Positions 8,401 to 17,341 are shown, numbered from the stretch's first letter. The stretch is DNA of 64,000 nucleotides from UBA721 sp002705165 (GCA_045565995.1 JBJLEF010000001.1:2176402-2240401), one strand, 5' to 3'. Notes: a model not told the origin generated them from the letters alone. Numbers and translations are program-made.

Positions 8401-10259
8401 TTCCAGCCGGTGCTTCAGGTATTAAAGTCGCCGAAGAAGAATTGCGACGCGATACTTCGACGGTTCTCGATGTTGACACCAAGCTGATTTACATCGGACG
8501 TAAGGCGTTAGGTAAATATGGATGTTATGGGTGCCATGATATCCCAGGGTTTGAAGACGCGAAGCCCATTGGTGCGGGACTTGCTGACTGGGGGCGAAAA
8601 GATCCATCTAAACTGGCGTTTGAGCACATTGCCGAATATGTTCATGGTGATGAACATGGCGATGATGAACATGGCGATGATGAACATGGCGATGATGGAC
8701 ATGCTGATGATGGACATGCTGATGATCATGAGCATGCGGAACGTGACGTTCGGTTAAGTCGATATGATGATGAGCTGAGTGATTTCTATGGTCAGCAGTT
8801 GCACTCTCATAATCGTACGGGCTTTATTTATCAAAAGCTTCGCGAACCGCGTTCATACGATTATCACAAGACAGATGGTATTGAGTATAACGCTCGTCTT
8901 CGTATGCCTCTCTTCCCGTTCAGCACGGAAGACCGTGAAGCTGTTATCACCTTTGTGCTTGGGTTAATAGCTGATCCGCCGCGAACCAAGTATCTGTATC
9001 AGCCAGATTCGCGTGCGAAAGCGTTGATTGAAGGTAAGCAGGTGATCGACAAGTACAATTGTGCCGGTTGTCATATTCTGGAAGCTGAGAAATGGACACT
9101 CGATATGACCGAAGATCAACTTGGAACTTTGTTGGCACAGCATGTGGATCTGACGAAAGAGTATCCCTTTATGGTTCCTCCCTATAGTCAGGAGGAAATT
9201 GATGCGGCCGGTCAGTCCAACGATCGTGACCGAACCGTGGGGACAATTGCTGGGATGCCAACGGTTGGTAATTCCGGCTTGGCCTCAGCGACGGATGCGG
9301 AATTTGGTGACCCGATTGATGAATATCTCGAAGATCCATTCCAGCTGAAGGGTGTTGGGGAGTTGCAATTCCAGTTGTGGACAGCAAGCCCATTAAAGGG
9401 TGGAATTGCCGCATCCGGGTCTAATGTTTCACGGATTCAGCCAGCCGCTGTGGCAAATCGTTCCAATGCGTATGGAGGAGTCCTTTCGAGATATTTGTTG
9501 CCCTACGTGACACAGCGAGAGAGGTTGTCAAATCCTCAGGCGAAAGGTTCAGAAAGCTGGGCCTGGGTCGCTCCGCCTTTAGTGGGCGAAGGTGCAAAAG
9601 TACAGAACCAATGGTTCCATGACTTCCTGCTGGAACCTTATAGTATTCGGCCGGCAGTTGTATTGCGAATGCCCAAATTCAATATGTCGAGTGACGAAGC
9701 AACTAAGATTGTTAATTACTTTGCCGCTCGTGATAACGCGATTTACCCCTATGAACACGATTATCGTGTGAATGGCGATCACTTAGCGGAAGCGGACGCG
9801 GCATACGTTAATCGTAATGAAGGTACTCAACCTGGTGATCGTCTTGCTGATGCGATGCAGATAGTCGTGAGTCAGGACTACTGTGTGAAATGTCATGCTG
9901 TCGCTGACTTTATGCCAAATGGAACGCCTAAAGGGCTCGCACCAGATCTTGGTCTGGTGCACAAACGGTTGCGAGCAGATTACGTAAAACGTTGGATCGC
10001 AAAACCTAATGCAATTTTACCTTATACCGCGATGCCGGTGATTGTACCGTACGATAGTACCCAAGAGCACTTGGGTGCGATTCAGACTTATAAACTGTTT
10101 CATGGTAATAGTCCGGAGACGGTAAATGCTTTGGTGGACCTACTGATGAATTTTGACAACTATGCAAAAGATCGTGCATCGGTTGCCAAATTAGTGGAAG
10201 AAGCCAAAGCGGCTAAAGAAGCAGCAGCAGCGGCAGCCGCTGCTGCCTCGGAGGAGTAA
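5424..10259 (+). CDS. Membrane-anchored octaheme cytochrome c with a PDZ-like domain
   Basis: The 1611-residue protein has eight CxxCH heme-c motifs, with first cysteines at about 329, 551, 606, 642, 847, 1034, 1213 and 1487. One N-terminal membrane segment (about 13-35) should anchor it with the bulk in the periplasm. Residues about 45-290 are charged and helical, probably coiled coil. Residues about 408-523 look like a PDZ domain (AGLEVGDVIVSVDGDPV). A His/Asp-rich repeat lies at about 1074-1104, and an Ala/Lys/Glu-rich tail closes the protein. Following the Rieske and cytochrome b genes, it most likely replaces cytochrome c1/f as electron acceptor and wires it to the oxidase. I know no characterised protein with this full architecture. 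Confidence 0.85.
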   Translation: MPATDKTVRDIKKMHVIFAVTSVILVFSTVWMFWKDHDRPWKEYQKEARAIDLTVSQWRLMESQTADVLGRLEVAKSGLENAKGSTTEGVEVVDEFLEFLGKTESLKAAEGDPEASGAMELAALITADFVQDLEDAKSVWQRDDEDRQPEEQIAAREAMAFALSEAVRLLKAKEDKILSDTKFKRANRDETASQLGIAFSANDEDGQSRLKDKLEEILENPADGLNAYELKYEKATYFRRQLGAIANKFQASVRESQKALDEVNADKVRLNDAISTSHSALWEGKWLGKAWLELPILDAFNGPLDIDNLWSDDLEQDYNFKKVRRFDRCTTCHQMMEKSVPGQATEPGFVSDRMIEIVLQVPPTALQDRIGNDGSVEADDEGNPLQELRPIGGKAQERQQSLAEYGYGLRFSPRGLYSADDVTISYVAPNSVAKKAEIVEALNLDEEFSGEEILKALLQSETDASPIKNSTLARHTRAGLEVGDVIVSVDGDPVVNPDVVAARLLDVQQDASKTELKLVVRRGIGHPFASHPRLDLFVGSLSPHKVSDFACTICHEGQGSATEFKWASHMPDSELDRKRWMEEHGWFDNHHWIYPQHPKRFIESTCLKCHHNVTELEPSLKFPEAPAPKVVRGYNTIRKFGCFGCHEMNGYAGADKRVGPDLRLEPNYFAAALQLQAQDGFSGLGEQAHKLAGQLAAHPEDRQTRYDLVSVLEADAASEEPKLDSAESSRLAGVLADIEAPGVLRKAGPSLRYVAKKNSDQFLYDWISDPQNFRPSSRMPRFFNLHAHFSEPLNESDAAAKEFEKVEILGMVEYLKAYSQGFEYLLPQADVEGDVARGKIAFQERGCLACHSHNDPQLAEIEKFRAPDEFVQGPDLSDLGGKFAGFADAGKWLYSWIKEPTKYHARTVMPDLFIDVEIVKDADGNETVVDPVLDIVTYLLGEGLDWDVADGEFSLAAVQEGGSLSQSMEDLLLVNLSDSFYEAVAKEYSQKGIPAGASGIKVAEEELRRDTSTVLDVDTKLIYIGRKALGKYGCYGCHDIPGFEDAKPIGAGLADWGRKDPSKLAFEHIAEYVHGDEHGDDEHGDDEHGDDGHADDGHADDHEHAERDVRLSRYDDELSDFYGQQLHSHNRTGFIYQKLREPRSYDYHKTDGIEYNARLRMPLFPFSTEDREAVITFVLGLIADPPRTKYLYQPDSRAKALIEGKQVIDKYNCAGCHILEAEKWTLDMTEDQLGTLLAQHVDLTKEYPFMVPPYSQEEIDAAGQSNDRDRTVGTIAGMPTVGNSGLASATDAEFGDPIDEYLEDPFQLKGVGELQFQLWTASPLKGGIAASGSNVSRIQPAAVANRSNAYGGVLSRYLLPYVTQRERLSNPQAKGSESWAWVAPPLVGEGAKVQNQWFHDFLLEPYSIRPAVVLRMPKFNMSSDEATKIVNYFAARDNAIYPYEHDYRVNGDHLAEADAAYVNRNEGTQPGDRLADAMQIVVSQDYCVKCHAVADFMPNGTPKGLAPDLGLVHKRLRADYVKRWIAKPNAILPYTAMPVIVPYDSTQEHLGAIQTYKLFHGNSPETVNALVDLLMNFDNYAKDRASVAKLVEEAKAAKEAAAAAAAAASEE
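8643..8735 (+). repeat. Short in-frame tandem repeat encoding a His/Asp-rich tract in the octaheme cytochrome
   Basis: Units of 12 to 15 bases beginning with CAT follow one another (CATs at 8643, 8655, 8670, 8685, 8700, 8715 and 8727). Two units are CATGGCGATGATGAA and the others vary slightly. They encode repeated HGDDE/HADDG. The tract could bind metal. Units of 15 bases change length in frame, so copy number may differ between strains. Confidence 0.85.
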
Positions 10260-10422
10260 TAAGATACCTTTAATCGGGATGCAGGCCAAAACGATTCCGC
10301 TTGTATCCTCCCGCCTATTAGAAAATCCTGCCCTTTGGGGTAGGTGCTGGCTCAGGACGAGCTAGATTAAATTTGCGGCGTTGCCAAAGAATGGTGTATA
10401 GACCGTGGAATCGGAGAAAAAA

Positions 10423-11202
10423 ATGAAAAACTTAAGAACCTTAATTTTAGCCCTGACGGGTATTGTGTTACTGTCCAGCTCAAGCATGGCTCAGGGGTGG
10501 GGTAACGTTCAATTTAAATTTACCTATGGTGGTGAATATGCAGCTCCACCAAAGATTGCGGTTACACGTGATGCTGCGATCTGTGGTAAATTTGGCCTGG
10601 TGGATGAGTCACTGGTAGTAAACCCTGAAACCAAGGGGATTGCGAACGTGATTGTGTTCTATCGTGATCGTACTCCGGCCAAGATTCATCCCTCCTACAA
10701 CGATACTCTGGAAGCACCGGTTGTCGTAGACAATGTTAAATGTCGTTTCGAGCCTCGAGTGACGTCGGTCTGGACAAAGCGAAAGATCAATTTTAAAAAC
10801 AGTGACCCTGTGGGCCATAATGTGAAGGTTGACACCTTTTTTAATCCGGTGATCAATCCAATTTTGCCGTCAGGCGCGAAAATAAGTCAGTCGTATTCTA
10901 TGGAAGAGCGTCTGCCTACCAAGGTCAGTTGCTCCATTCACCCCTGGATGACCGGTTGGATTGTTGTTCGTAACGACCCCTACATTGGTGTCAGTGATAA
11001 AGATGGAAATCTGGAAATCAAAAATCTTCCGGCGGGTGAATTTGAGTTCCAGATTTGGCAGGAAAAAGCCGGCTATATTCAGCAGGTTACACAGGATGGT
11101 GAGACGGTTGAATGGGCTCGCGGTCGTGTGAAAATTAAAATTGAAGATGGCAAGACTACTGACTTTGGAACCATTGTCATTGGTGCAGATCAGTTCAAAT
11201 AA
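10423..11202 (+). CDS. Exported cupredoxin-domain protein (type 1 copper candidate), paralogue 1
   Basis: The 259-residue protein has a signal peptide ending near SSSMAQG. The copper set is H132 (DPVGHNV), C170, H173 and M176 in SCSIHPWM, the C-x2-H-x2-M arrangement of a small blue-copper site. The preceding part resembles the N-terminal beta region of methylamine-utilisation-like cupredoxins, and the tail (SDKDGNLEIKNLPAGEFEFQ) resembles a carboxypeptidase-regulatory-like fold. The ATG at 10423 has GGAG six bases upstream; the in-frame GTG at 10405 is less likely. It is paired with a related gene and sits between the octaheme cytochrome and the oxidase, so a periplasmic electron-carrier role is likely but inferred. 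Confidence 0.8.
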   Translation: MKNLRTLILALTGIVLLSSSSMAQGWGNVQFKFTYGGEYAAPPKIAVTRDAAICGKFGLVDESLVVNPETKGIANVIVFYRDRTPAKIHPSYNDTLEAPVVVDNVKCRFEPRVTSVWTKRKINFKNSDPVGHNVKVDTFFNPVINPILPSGAKISQSYSMEERLPTKVSCSIHPWMTGWIVVRNDPYIGVSDKDGNLEIKNLPAGEFEFQIWQEKAGYIQQVTQDGETVEWARGRVKIKIEDGKTTDFGTIVIGADQFK

Positions 11203-11246
11203 TCATTGCTTTGAGAACAGCCGTTCTGAAGTGTTGGGAATTGAAA

Positions 11247-12170
11247 ATGAAATCTACAAGCAAAATTTTTGGTCTTACATTGCTAATTGCGATGTCTGTA
11301 GTTCCGGGATGCCGGCGTGGACTTCCGGGTAGCGTCGGTGAGTCGGACGAAGGTAACGTGAGTGAAGTTGCTTTGGCATTCAAGCTTGAAGCGACGGGTA
11401 GCGGTGCTGAGGAGGTTGAATTGCCGGAGCCGACGGGATTTGCCAACATTACAGGGAAGGTCACCATTGAAGGTAGTATTAATACCGCAAAGTTCGTGAG
11501 CTACGCCGTCAACAAAGATGCCAATGTATGCAGTGCTGAAGTCAATCGCCGTGTATTGGTAAATGATGGTGCCCTTCAATGGGGACTTCTGTTTTATGAT
11601 GGTGATTTTGAAGTCGGTAATGAAAAATGGGATCACTCGGACTATCAGACGCAGGGATCTGCTGTTTTAGATGGTGATTTAGCTTTTGACCAAAAGTCTT
11701 GTATTTTTCTCTCGCGTATCAAAGCCATGCGTACAGGCCAGACTCTTGAGATTCTTAACAGCGACAGCGTCGGCCACAACGCGAAGCTAGATGGTTTGAC
11801 GTCTGCTAATTTGCAAATCGGTGCCGGAGCTTCTGTTAATTACAAGCCTGGGTTTCAGGAGTCAAAGCCATTTGGTGTTTCATGTAGTGCTCACCCCTGG
11901 ATGGGGTCTTACATCATCGTACGTGATAACTCCTTGTATGCAGTGACTGGCAAAGATGGAACTTTTGAAATCAAGAATGTCCCAACGGGCGTCGAATTGC
12001 CATTCAAGTTTTGGCATGAAGTAATTCCATCGGGATCTTTTTCGATGAAAGTTAACGGAGAGGATGTGTCAGTGAGTCGTGGAGGTTTCACTTTAAAGAC
12101 TCTGGAAGATGGGCAGGATATAGATCTTCAGATTACCATCAACGCTGAAGCCTTTAATAAAGCGTTGTAG
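11247..12170 (+). CDS. Putative lipoprotein with cupredoxin domain, paralogue 2
   Basis: The 307-residue protein has a signal sequence ending VVPGC, a possible (not canonical) lipobox, so it may be lipid-anchored. The copper ligands of paralogue 1 are repeated: H177 (DSVGHNA), C213, H216 and M219 in SCSAHPWM. The C-terminal segment GKDGTFEIKNVPTGVELPFKFWHE also matches. The start at ATG 11247 places the signal peptide at the N-terminus; the open frame upstream begins with TTG at 11211. It differs from paralogue 1 by an extra segment of about 50 residues after the signal. It lies 44 bases after its paralogue and 50 before the diheme cytochrome. Confidence 0.78.
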   Translation: MKSTSKIFGLTLLIAMSVVPGCRRGLPGSVGESDEGNVSEVALAFKLEATGSGAEEVELPEPTGFANITGKVTIEGSINTAKFVSYAVNKDANVCSAEVNRRVLVNDGALQWGLLFYDGDFEVGNEKWDHSDYQTQGSAVLDGDLAFDQKSCIFLSRIKAMRTGQTLEILNSDSVGHNAKLDGLTSANLQIGAGASVNYKPGFQESKPFGVSCSAHPWMGSYIIVRDNSLYAVTGKDGTFEIKNVPTGVELPFKFWHEVIPSGSFSMKVNGEDVSVSRGGFTLKTLEDGQDIDLQITINAEAFNKAL

Positions 12171-12220
12171 TCAACTAATTAAAACAATTAACCGCGGTTT
12201 CAAGTAAAGCAATAGCAGGA

Positions 12221-13585
12221 ATGAAACTAAAACGATTAACAGTAATGACAAGTTTGCAAGGCAAAGCCTCGATGGCTTCTTTGTTATTTGCATGTATGTT
12301 CGTGCTCACCGGTTGTAATTCGGAACCAGCATCGTTTCAAATAAACGAAGCTTACATTCGAGCCGTCGAGTACAAGGCGGATGTCACTAAGCCTCAACTG
12401 AGAAGTGAGCAAGATGTCACGTTATCCGAAGCTCAGAAAAAGAACGTCAGTGAAATTCTTGAGGGTTTGTTTGGGACTCCGGATGAGCCTCGTTTACCAG
12501 GCGGAGTCGGCCTAGACAACTTGATCAGCCTGCGAAAGCTTAAGGTTGCCGCCGGTCCTGTCACCTATGCAGGAGACGAAAATAGTGATAGTGGCCTCGA
12601 AAGTGGTTTGTATCGCAGGCATTGTGGGCATTGCCACGGTGTTTCTGGTGACGGACATGGGCCGACGGCAGAGTTTTTAAATCCATATCCTCGTGACTAT
12701 AGAATGGGTCAGTTTAAGTTCAAGCTTACCGATGGGGATGGCGCCTATAAAAAACCGTCCAAAGCGGACTTTCGCCATCTACTTGAGGAAGGTATTGCGG
12801 GTACCGCGATGCCGAGTTTTCGGGTGCTCCCTAAGCCTGAACGTGAAGCGATAATTGATTATGTGATTTATCTTTCGATTCGTGGGCAGATGGAGCGTGA
12901 GCTAATCGAACAGGCGTATTCAGCTGCGAGTGATCCGAATGACCTGCCGGATAATCCCGAAAAGATTCTGGTCCGATTTGGTGATGTTGTAGCAGGGGAT
13001 GATCTTCAATTTATTAAAGGGTTGCTCACGCCGATTGTGTTGCCCTGGGCTACCAAGGGTGGCACCGGGACCGTTCAGCGTAGTATCGAAAAAGCTCCGG
13101 AGGAATGGGATTCGGATGAGAGTATCGAGTTGGGGAGAAAGTTGTTCTATCAATCAAAGGCCAATTGTTATAGTTGTCACGGACGGACCGCTATAGGAGA
13201 TGGGCAAACTAATCTGTTTGATAACTGGACACTTGAACATTTGGGGAATGAGCCTGGAGATGCTTCCGGCTCTGGTGAAGATGGCATTTCCGCCGGAATC
13301 CCGGATTACTTTTATCGTGAACACCTCGCTCAGATAGGTGTAGTGAAACCAAGAAATATTAAACCTCGTAATTTACGTATCGGTAACTATCGTGGAGGCC
13401 GCCGGCCGATTGATATTTATCAGAGAATTACAGGTGGTATTGAAGGGAGCCCGATGCCTTCGAATACGAAGTTAACCAAGGCAGAGGCATGGTCATTGGT
13501 GGCATATGTTTTGAGTTTGCCCTATGAACCAGCAAGTCGCCCTAAGACGGCACCGGTATTTCAGGGTGTTGGGTCAAGCAAATAG
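12221..13585 (+). CDS. Diheme cytochrome c lipoprotein
   Basis: The 454-residue protein has a lipoprotein signal (FVLTGC). Two heme-c motifs are present, CGHCHG from C135 and CYSCHG from C316, each followed by a cytochrome-c-type domain with likely Met ligands (GTAMPSFRVL, EGSPMPSN). In between is a helical linker. It precedes coxB directly and is a good candidate for the immediate donor to CuA of the oxidase. The spacing and strand indicate the same transcript. Confidence 0.88.
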   Translation: MKLKRLTVMTSLQGKASMASLLFACMFVLTGCNSEPASFQINEAYIRAVEYKADVTKPQLRSEQDVTLSEAQKKNVSEILEGLFGTPDEPRLPGGVGLDNLISLRKLKVAAGPVTYAGDENSDSGLESGLYRRHCGHCHGVSGDGHGPTAEFLNPYPRDYRMGQFKFKLTDGDGAYKKPSKADFRHLLEEGIAGTAMPSFRVLPKPEREAIIDYVIYLSIRGQMERELIEQAYSAASDPNDLPDNPEKILVRFGDVVAGDDLQFIKGLLTPIVLPWATKGGTGTVQRSIEKAPEEWDSDESIELGRKLFYQSKANCYSCHGRTAIGDGQTNLFDNWTLEHLGNEPGDASGSGEDGISAGIPDYFYREHLAQIGVVKPRNIKPRNLRIGNYRGGRRPIDIYQRITGGIEGSPMPSNTKLTKAEAWSLVAYVLSLPYEPASRPKTAPVFQGVGSSK

Positions 13586-13642
13586 TAATTCACACATTAC
13601 GTAACAAACGTTACATTACTTAAAATTTTTGGGAGAGTCACA

Positions 13643-14443
13643 GTGGGACGGTTTTGGAGCCTACTTTTCCTGTTGGTACCGGTTTTGGGAGTCGCAGTAT
13701 TTGTTTTTGCTGTGGTGCCTGGAGGTGTCTTCGATAATCACTGGTTGCCTGAGGATATCAGTCAACATGGTAAGGTGATTGACGACTTGTTCATGTTCAT
13801 CCTGTATTTAACAGGTGTGATCTTTATTGTGACAGGCGCTTTGATGTTCTGGTTCTGCTGGAAGTACGATGCTGAGAAAAATCCTGAGCCGGTGAAATTT
13901 ACTCATGGTTCACACACACTGGAAATTGTTTGGTCGATTTTGCCAGCTGCCGTATTGCTGTTTATCGCCATCTTTCAGATGGATGCATGGGCGGATAATA
14001 AAATGGTCTATCCAATTAAAGATGGTAAGAAGAAGCCCCCCTTGGCTTTGGTGACCGGACGCCAGTTTGAATGGCGGATTCAGTATGCTGGTCCGGATGA
14101 GACGATTGGAACAGAGGATGATTTACATATTGTGAATGATTTGCATATTCCAGTGAACGAAGAGGTTGTCCTGCGGGTTCAGAGTCAGGATGTACTTCAT
14201 AGTTTCTTTCTCCCAAATGTTCGGATTAAGCATGATCTCGTACCAGGTATGCAGCAACACGTTTGGTTCCAAACCAAGAAAACCGGTCTGTATGATATTG
14301 TCTGTGCCGAACTTTGTGGTTGGGGGCATTATAAAATGAGGGGGCGTCTGATTGTTGAATCAGAGGAAGACTTCGAGGCCTGGTACGCTAACGCCGTTCA
14401 GGAACAAACTCGTACATCCCATAATGTTGAAAGCGACAACTAG
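13643..14443 (+). CDS. coxB: Cytochrome c oxidase subunit II (CuA)
   Basis: The 266-residue protein receives electrons at a binuclear CuA centre. The full ligand set is present: H186 (VLHSFFLP), then C221, E223, C225, H229 and M232 in CAELCGWGHYKM. Two transmembrane helices (about 8-28 and 50-74, with a further hydrophobic stretch near 93-112) precede the periplasmic cupredoxin. The start is GTG, supported by GGGAGAG just upstream. No heme-c domain is fused, so a separate donor is needed, which fits the upstream cytochromes. coxA follows after 14 bases. Confidence 0.95.
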   Translation: MGRFWSLLFLLVPVLGVAVFVFAVVPGGVFDNHWLPEDISQHGKVIDDLFMFILYLTGVIFIVTGALMFWFCWKYDAEKNPEPVKFTHGSHTLEIVWSILPAAVLLFIAIFQMDAWADNKMVYPIKDGKKKPPLALVTGRQFEWRIQYAGPDETIGTEDDLHIVNDLHIPVNEEVVLRVQSQDVLHSFFLPNVRIKHDLVPGMQQHVWFQTKKTGLYDIVCAELCGWGHYKMRGRLIVESEEDFEAWYANAVQEQTRTSHNVESDN

Positions 14444-14457
14444 GAAACACTTAAACA

Positions 14458-16257
14458 ATGAACACTTCTTCTGCAGTATCACAAGGGCATGGACATGGCG
14501 ACGGTATGACCGTTAGTCATTTCATCTCAACCTATGTGTTCTCTAAAGACCACAAGATGATTGGTTTGCAGTTTCTGTTTACGACTCTGCTGTGGTTTAT
14601 CGTCGGTGGTTTATTGGCTTTGGGTATTCGCTGGCAACTGGCTTATCCATGGAGTGATATGCCAATCATCGGAGGACGTTTGTTCTCAGCGGAGGGTGGC
14701 CAGATTTCACCTGAGTTTTACACAACGTTATTTACGATGCATGCCACGGTAATGATTTTCTTTGTGATCATTCCGATTTTGGCGGGTGCCTTTGGTAACT
14801 ATCTGATTCCTTTGATGATCGGTGCTGATGATATGGCGTTTCCGACATTAAATATGTTGAGTTATTGGTTCATGTGGCCAGCCTTCATTTGTATTGGAAT
14901 CAGTTTTCTTACTCCGCCTTACGGAGCTGGTGGTGGGTGGACTAGTTATCCGCCTTTGTCGGCCGTTCGTGCCGCGGCGCCGGGCAGTCAGATGGCTCAG
15001 ACGTGGTGGCTGATGGGGGTTACTCTCGTTGGTATTTCCTCCATGATGGGTTCCGTGAACTACATGACAACCATCATTCAGATGCGAGCTCCGGGGCTTT
15101 CGATGTTCCGCTTGCCTCTTACGATTTGGAGTATGTTCATCACTGCAGTATTGCAGGCTTTTGCCTTACCTGTTTTGACAGCAGGTGGTGTTATGCAGAT
15201 TCTTGACCGAATGTTAGGGACAGGGTTCTTTGTTCCTGAAGGTCTGATCGTCAATAATGCGGACATGATAACCGGTGGTGGGCAGCCACTCTTGTGGCAG
15301 CATCTCTTTTGGTTCTATTCTCACCCGGCTGTTTACATTATGATTCTGCCAGCAATGGGGATGGTCTCAGATATACTGTCCTGTTTCGCTCGCAAGCCGA
15401 TTTTTGGATATAAACCGATGGTTTACTCGATTTCGGGTATCGCTGGTTTAGGTTTTATCGTCTGGGGTCACCATATGTTTGTGTCGGGCATGAATCCAAT
15501 GCTTGGGATGACCTTTATGGTTTCGACGATGATGATTGCATTGCCCTCGGCAGTTAAAGTCTTTAACTGGCTGGGAACGATTTGGGGTGGAAAAATCGAG
15601 TTCACGACGCCAATGTTGTTTTCGCTGTCATTCGTCTCGATGTTTGTTATTGGTGGTCTGTCAGGGATTTTTATGGCAGCCACCCCCGTGGATATTTTTA
15701 TCCATGATACGTACTACATTGTGGCTCACTTCCATTACGTGCTGTTTTGTGGAACAGCGATGGCCGTGATGGGAGCGATTTACTTCTGGTTTCCAAAGAT
15801 GTTTGGGCGGGCCATGAACGAAACTGCCGGCAAATGGCACTTCTTCCTGACCTTTCTTTTCATGAACGGGACCTTTTATTTGATGCACATTCTCGGTGCG
15901 GTAGGTTTTCCTCGTCGATTGGCAGATCCCTATCACTACGAGACATTTAAGCATCTGTTACCAATGAACCGCTTTATTACCTGGTGTGCAATCGGTATGG
16001 TTGTCAGCCAAATTATTTTTGCGGTTAATTTTTTCTACAGTATTTTTAAGGGTCAGAAAGTTGGCCGTAACCCATGGCGATGTAACTCGATTGAGTGGTT
16101 TTGCCCAAGCCCGCCAGTGGGACACGGAAACTTCGATGCACAACCGATCGTGTATCGTGGCCCCTACGAATATGGTTCTCCCGAAGTCGATACTGATCAC
16201 TATCCTCAGACTCAGCCACCACCGGATGGTGTCAAGTCGTCAGAGGAGGTTCATTAA
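14458..16257 (+). CDS. coxA: Cytochrome c oxidase subunit I, A2-type heme-copper oxygen reductase
   Basis: The 599-residue catalytic subunit reduces oxygen to water. Heme a ligands are H95 and H426, heme a3 is H424 (VAHFHYVL), CuB is held by H289, H338 and H339, and Y293 is placed for the His-Tyr crosslink. The block reads WFYSHPAVYIM: the Glu of HPEVY is Ala and a YS pair precedes the His, the hallmark of A2-type enzymes, which use a different D-channel end. The N-terminus carries a short His/Gly run (QGHGHGDG). Flanked by coxB and ctaA. Confidence 0.96.
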   Translation: MNTSSAVSQGHGHGDGMTVSHFISTYVFSKDHKMIGLQFLFTTLLWFIVGGLLALGIRWQLAYPWSDMPIIGGRLFSAEGGQISPEFYTTLFTMHATVMIFFVIIPILAGAFGNYLIPLMIGADDMAFPTLNMLSYWFMWPAFICIGISFLTPPYGAGGGWTSYPPLSAVRAAAPGSQMAQTWWLMGVTLVGISSMMGSVNYMTTIIQMRAPGLSMFRLPLTIWSMFITAVLQAFALPVLTAGGVMQILDRMLGTGFFVPEGLIVNNADMITGGGQPLLWQHLFWFYSHPAVYIMILPAMGMVSDILSCFARKPIFGYKPMVYSISGIAGLGFIVWGHHMFVSGMNPMLGMTFMVSTMMIALPSAVKVFNWLGTIWGGKIEFTTPMLFSLSFVSMFVIGGLSGIFMAATPVDIFIHDTYYIVAHFHYVLFCGTAMAVMGAIYFWFPKMFGRAMNETAGKWHFFLTFLFMNGTFYLMHILGAVGFPRRLADPYHYETFKHLLPMNRFITWCAIGMVVSQIIFAVNFFYSIFKGQKVGRNPWRCNSIEWFCPSPPVGHGNFDAQPIVYRGPYEYGSPEVDTDHYPQTQPPPDGVKSSEEVH

Positions 16258-16291
16258 TTGCCTCGGGATTACCACGATAAGGTAAGGAACA

Positions 16292-17341
16292 ATGACTACG
16301 CATGTCGATTTATTCGATAAGCCGGTCAGCCAGGATGGACTTTCGAGTTCATGGCCGAAACGGTTTGCCTGGTTGGTAACTTGCCTCACATTCCCGCTAA
16401 TCTTCGTTGGTGGACTTATCACCACGACAGATGCGGGTATGGCCGTACCAGATTGGCCAACTACCTTTGGTTACAACATGTTTTTGTATCCTTGGTACAG
16501 CTGGGTTTTTGGGCCGTGGGACTTGTTTATTGAACATGGTCACCGGCTCTTTGCCTCAGTGGTTGGTATGGTATCCATCGCGTTTGTGTTCGTTGCTTTC
16601 AAATGGGAGCAACGGTTATGGATGCGAAAACTAGTAGTGTTTGCATTATTGCTTGTCAGTGCTCAGGGTGTCCTGGGCGGGATTCGGGTAACCGAAAACG
16701 AAGTACTGCTCGCCATGGTGCATGGATGTACTGCCCCATTGTTTTTCAGTTTGACAGTGTTTAACTCCACAACCTATACCAGGTTTTGGAGAGGACCGCT
16801 GGCAGATTGCCAGACGGCAAAAGGGCCGGAACCATCCCTGCTGGTTAAACCGTTGCGATTGGCGGCTATCACGACTGTGTTAGTTTATGTCCAGTTGGTT
16901 TTAGGTGCATCGATTCGTCACGTCCCCGTGACAGCTTCGACGCAGACTTTTTCCACGCTAGTGATTTTTCATTTAGTAATGGCACTGGTTGTGACGGTTC
17001 ATGTCATTGCTTTAGCGGTGATTTTGTGGAAAAACAAAGAACTGGCGACAAGTATCCGTCGAACCGGAAAGTGGTTGGCGGGTATGGTTTTGCTTCAAGT
17101 TGGACTGGGAGCCAGTACGTGGGTGTTGAACTATGGATATCCCTTTGGTTGGGGTGAAAATAAGTTAACAGCCAATCATCTGGTGACAACATACGGATGG
17201 TGGCAGGCCCATATTACGACAGCTCATATGGCATTGGGCTCACTCCTTTTAGTCTTTTGTGTTGCAGTTGTAACCCGACTGCTTCGACTGAGGTTTGTAG
17301 TCAAGTCAGGAGCCGGCGAGCAAGACAACGCGACAACATAA
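16292..17341 (+). CDS. ctaA: Heme A synthase (CtaA/Cox15)
   Basis: It converts heme O to heme A by oxidising a methyl to a formyl group. The 349-residue protein has about eight membrane helices in two four-helix halves. Heme-ligand His are in EHGHRL (H82/H84) and MVHGC (H144) of the first half and IFHLVMAL and TAHMALGS of the second, as in the family. It lies between coxA and ctaB, so the oxidase operon carries its own heme A pathway. The loop between halves holds no unusual domain. Confidence 0.92.
   Translation: MTTHVDLFDKPVSQDGLSSSWPKRFAWLVTCLTFPLIFVGGLITTTDAGMAVPDWPTTFGYNMFLYPWYSWVFGPWDLFIEHGHRLFASVVGMVSIAFVFVAFKWEQRLWMRKLVVFALLLVSAQGVLGGIRVTENEVLLAMVHGCTAPLFFSLTVFNSTTYTRFWRGPLADCQTAKGPEPSLLVKPLRLAAITTVLVYVQLVLGASIRHVPVTASTQTFSTLVIFHLVMALVVTVHVIALAVILWKNKELATSIRRTGKWLAGMVLLQVGLGASTWVLNYGYPFGWGENKLTANHLVTTYGWWQAHITTAHMALGSLLLVFCVAVVTRLLRLRFVVKSGAGEQDNATT

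Noticed and set aside
13600..13615. Short inverted repeat GTAAC-AAAC-GTTAC before coxB
   Set aside because: Five base pairs only, with no T-tract or matching operator consensus; likely by chance.
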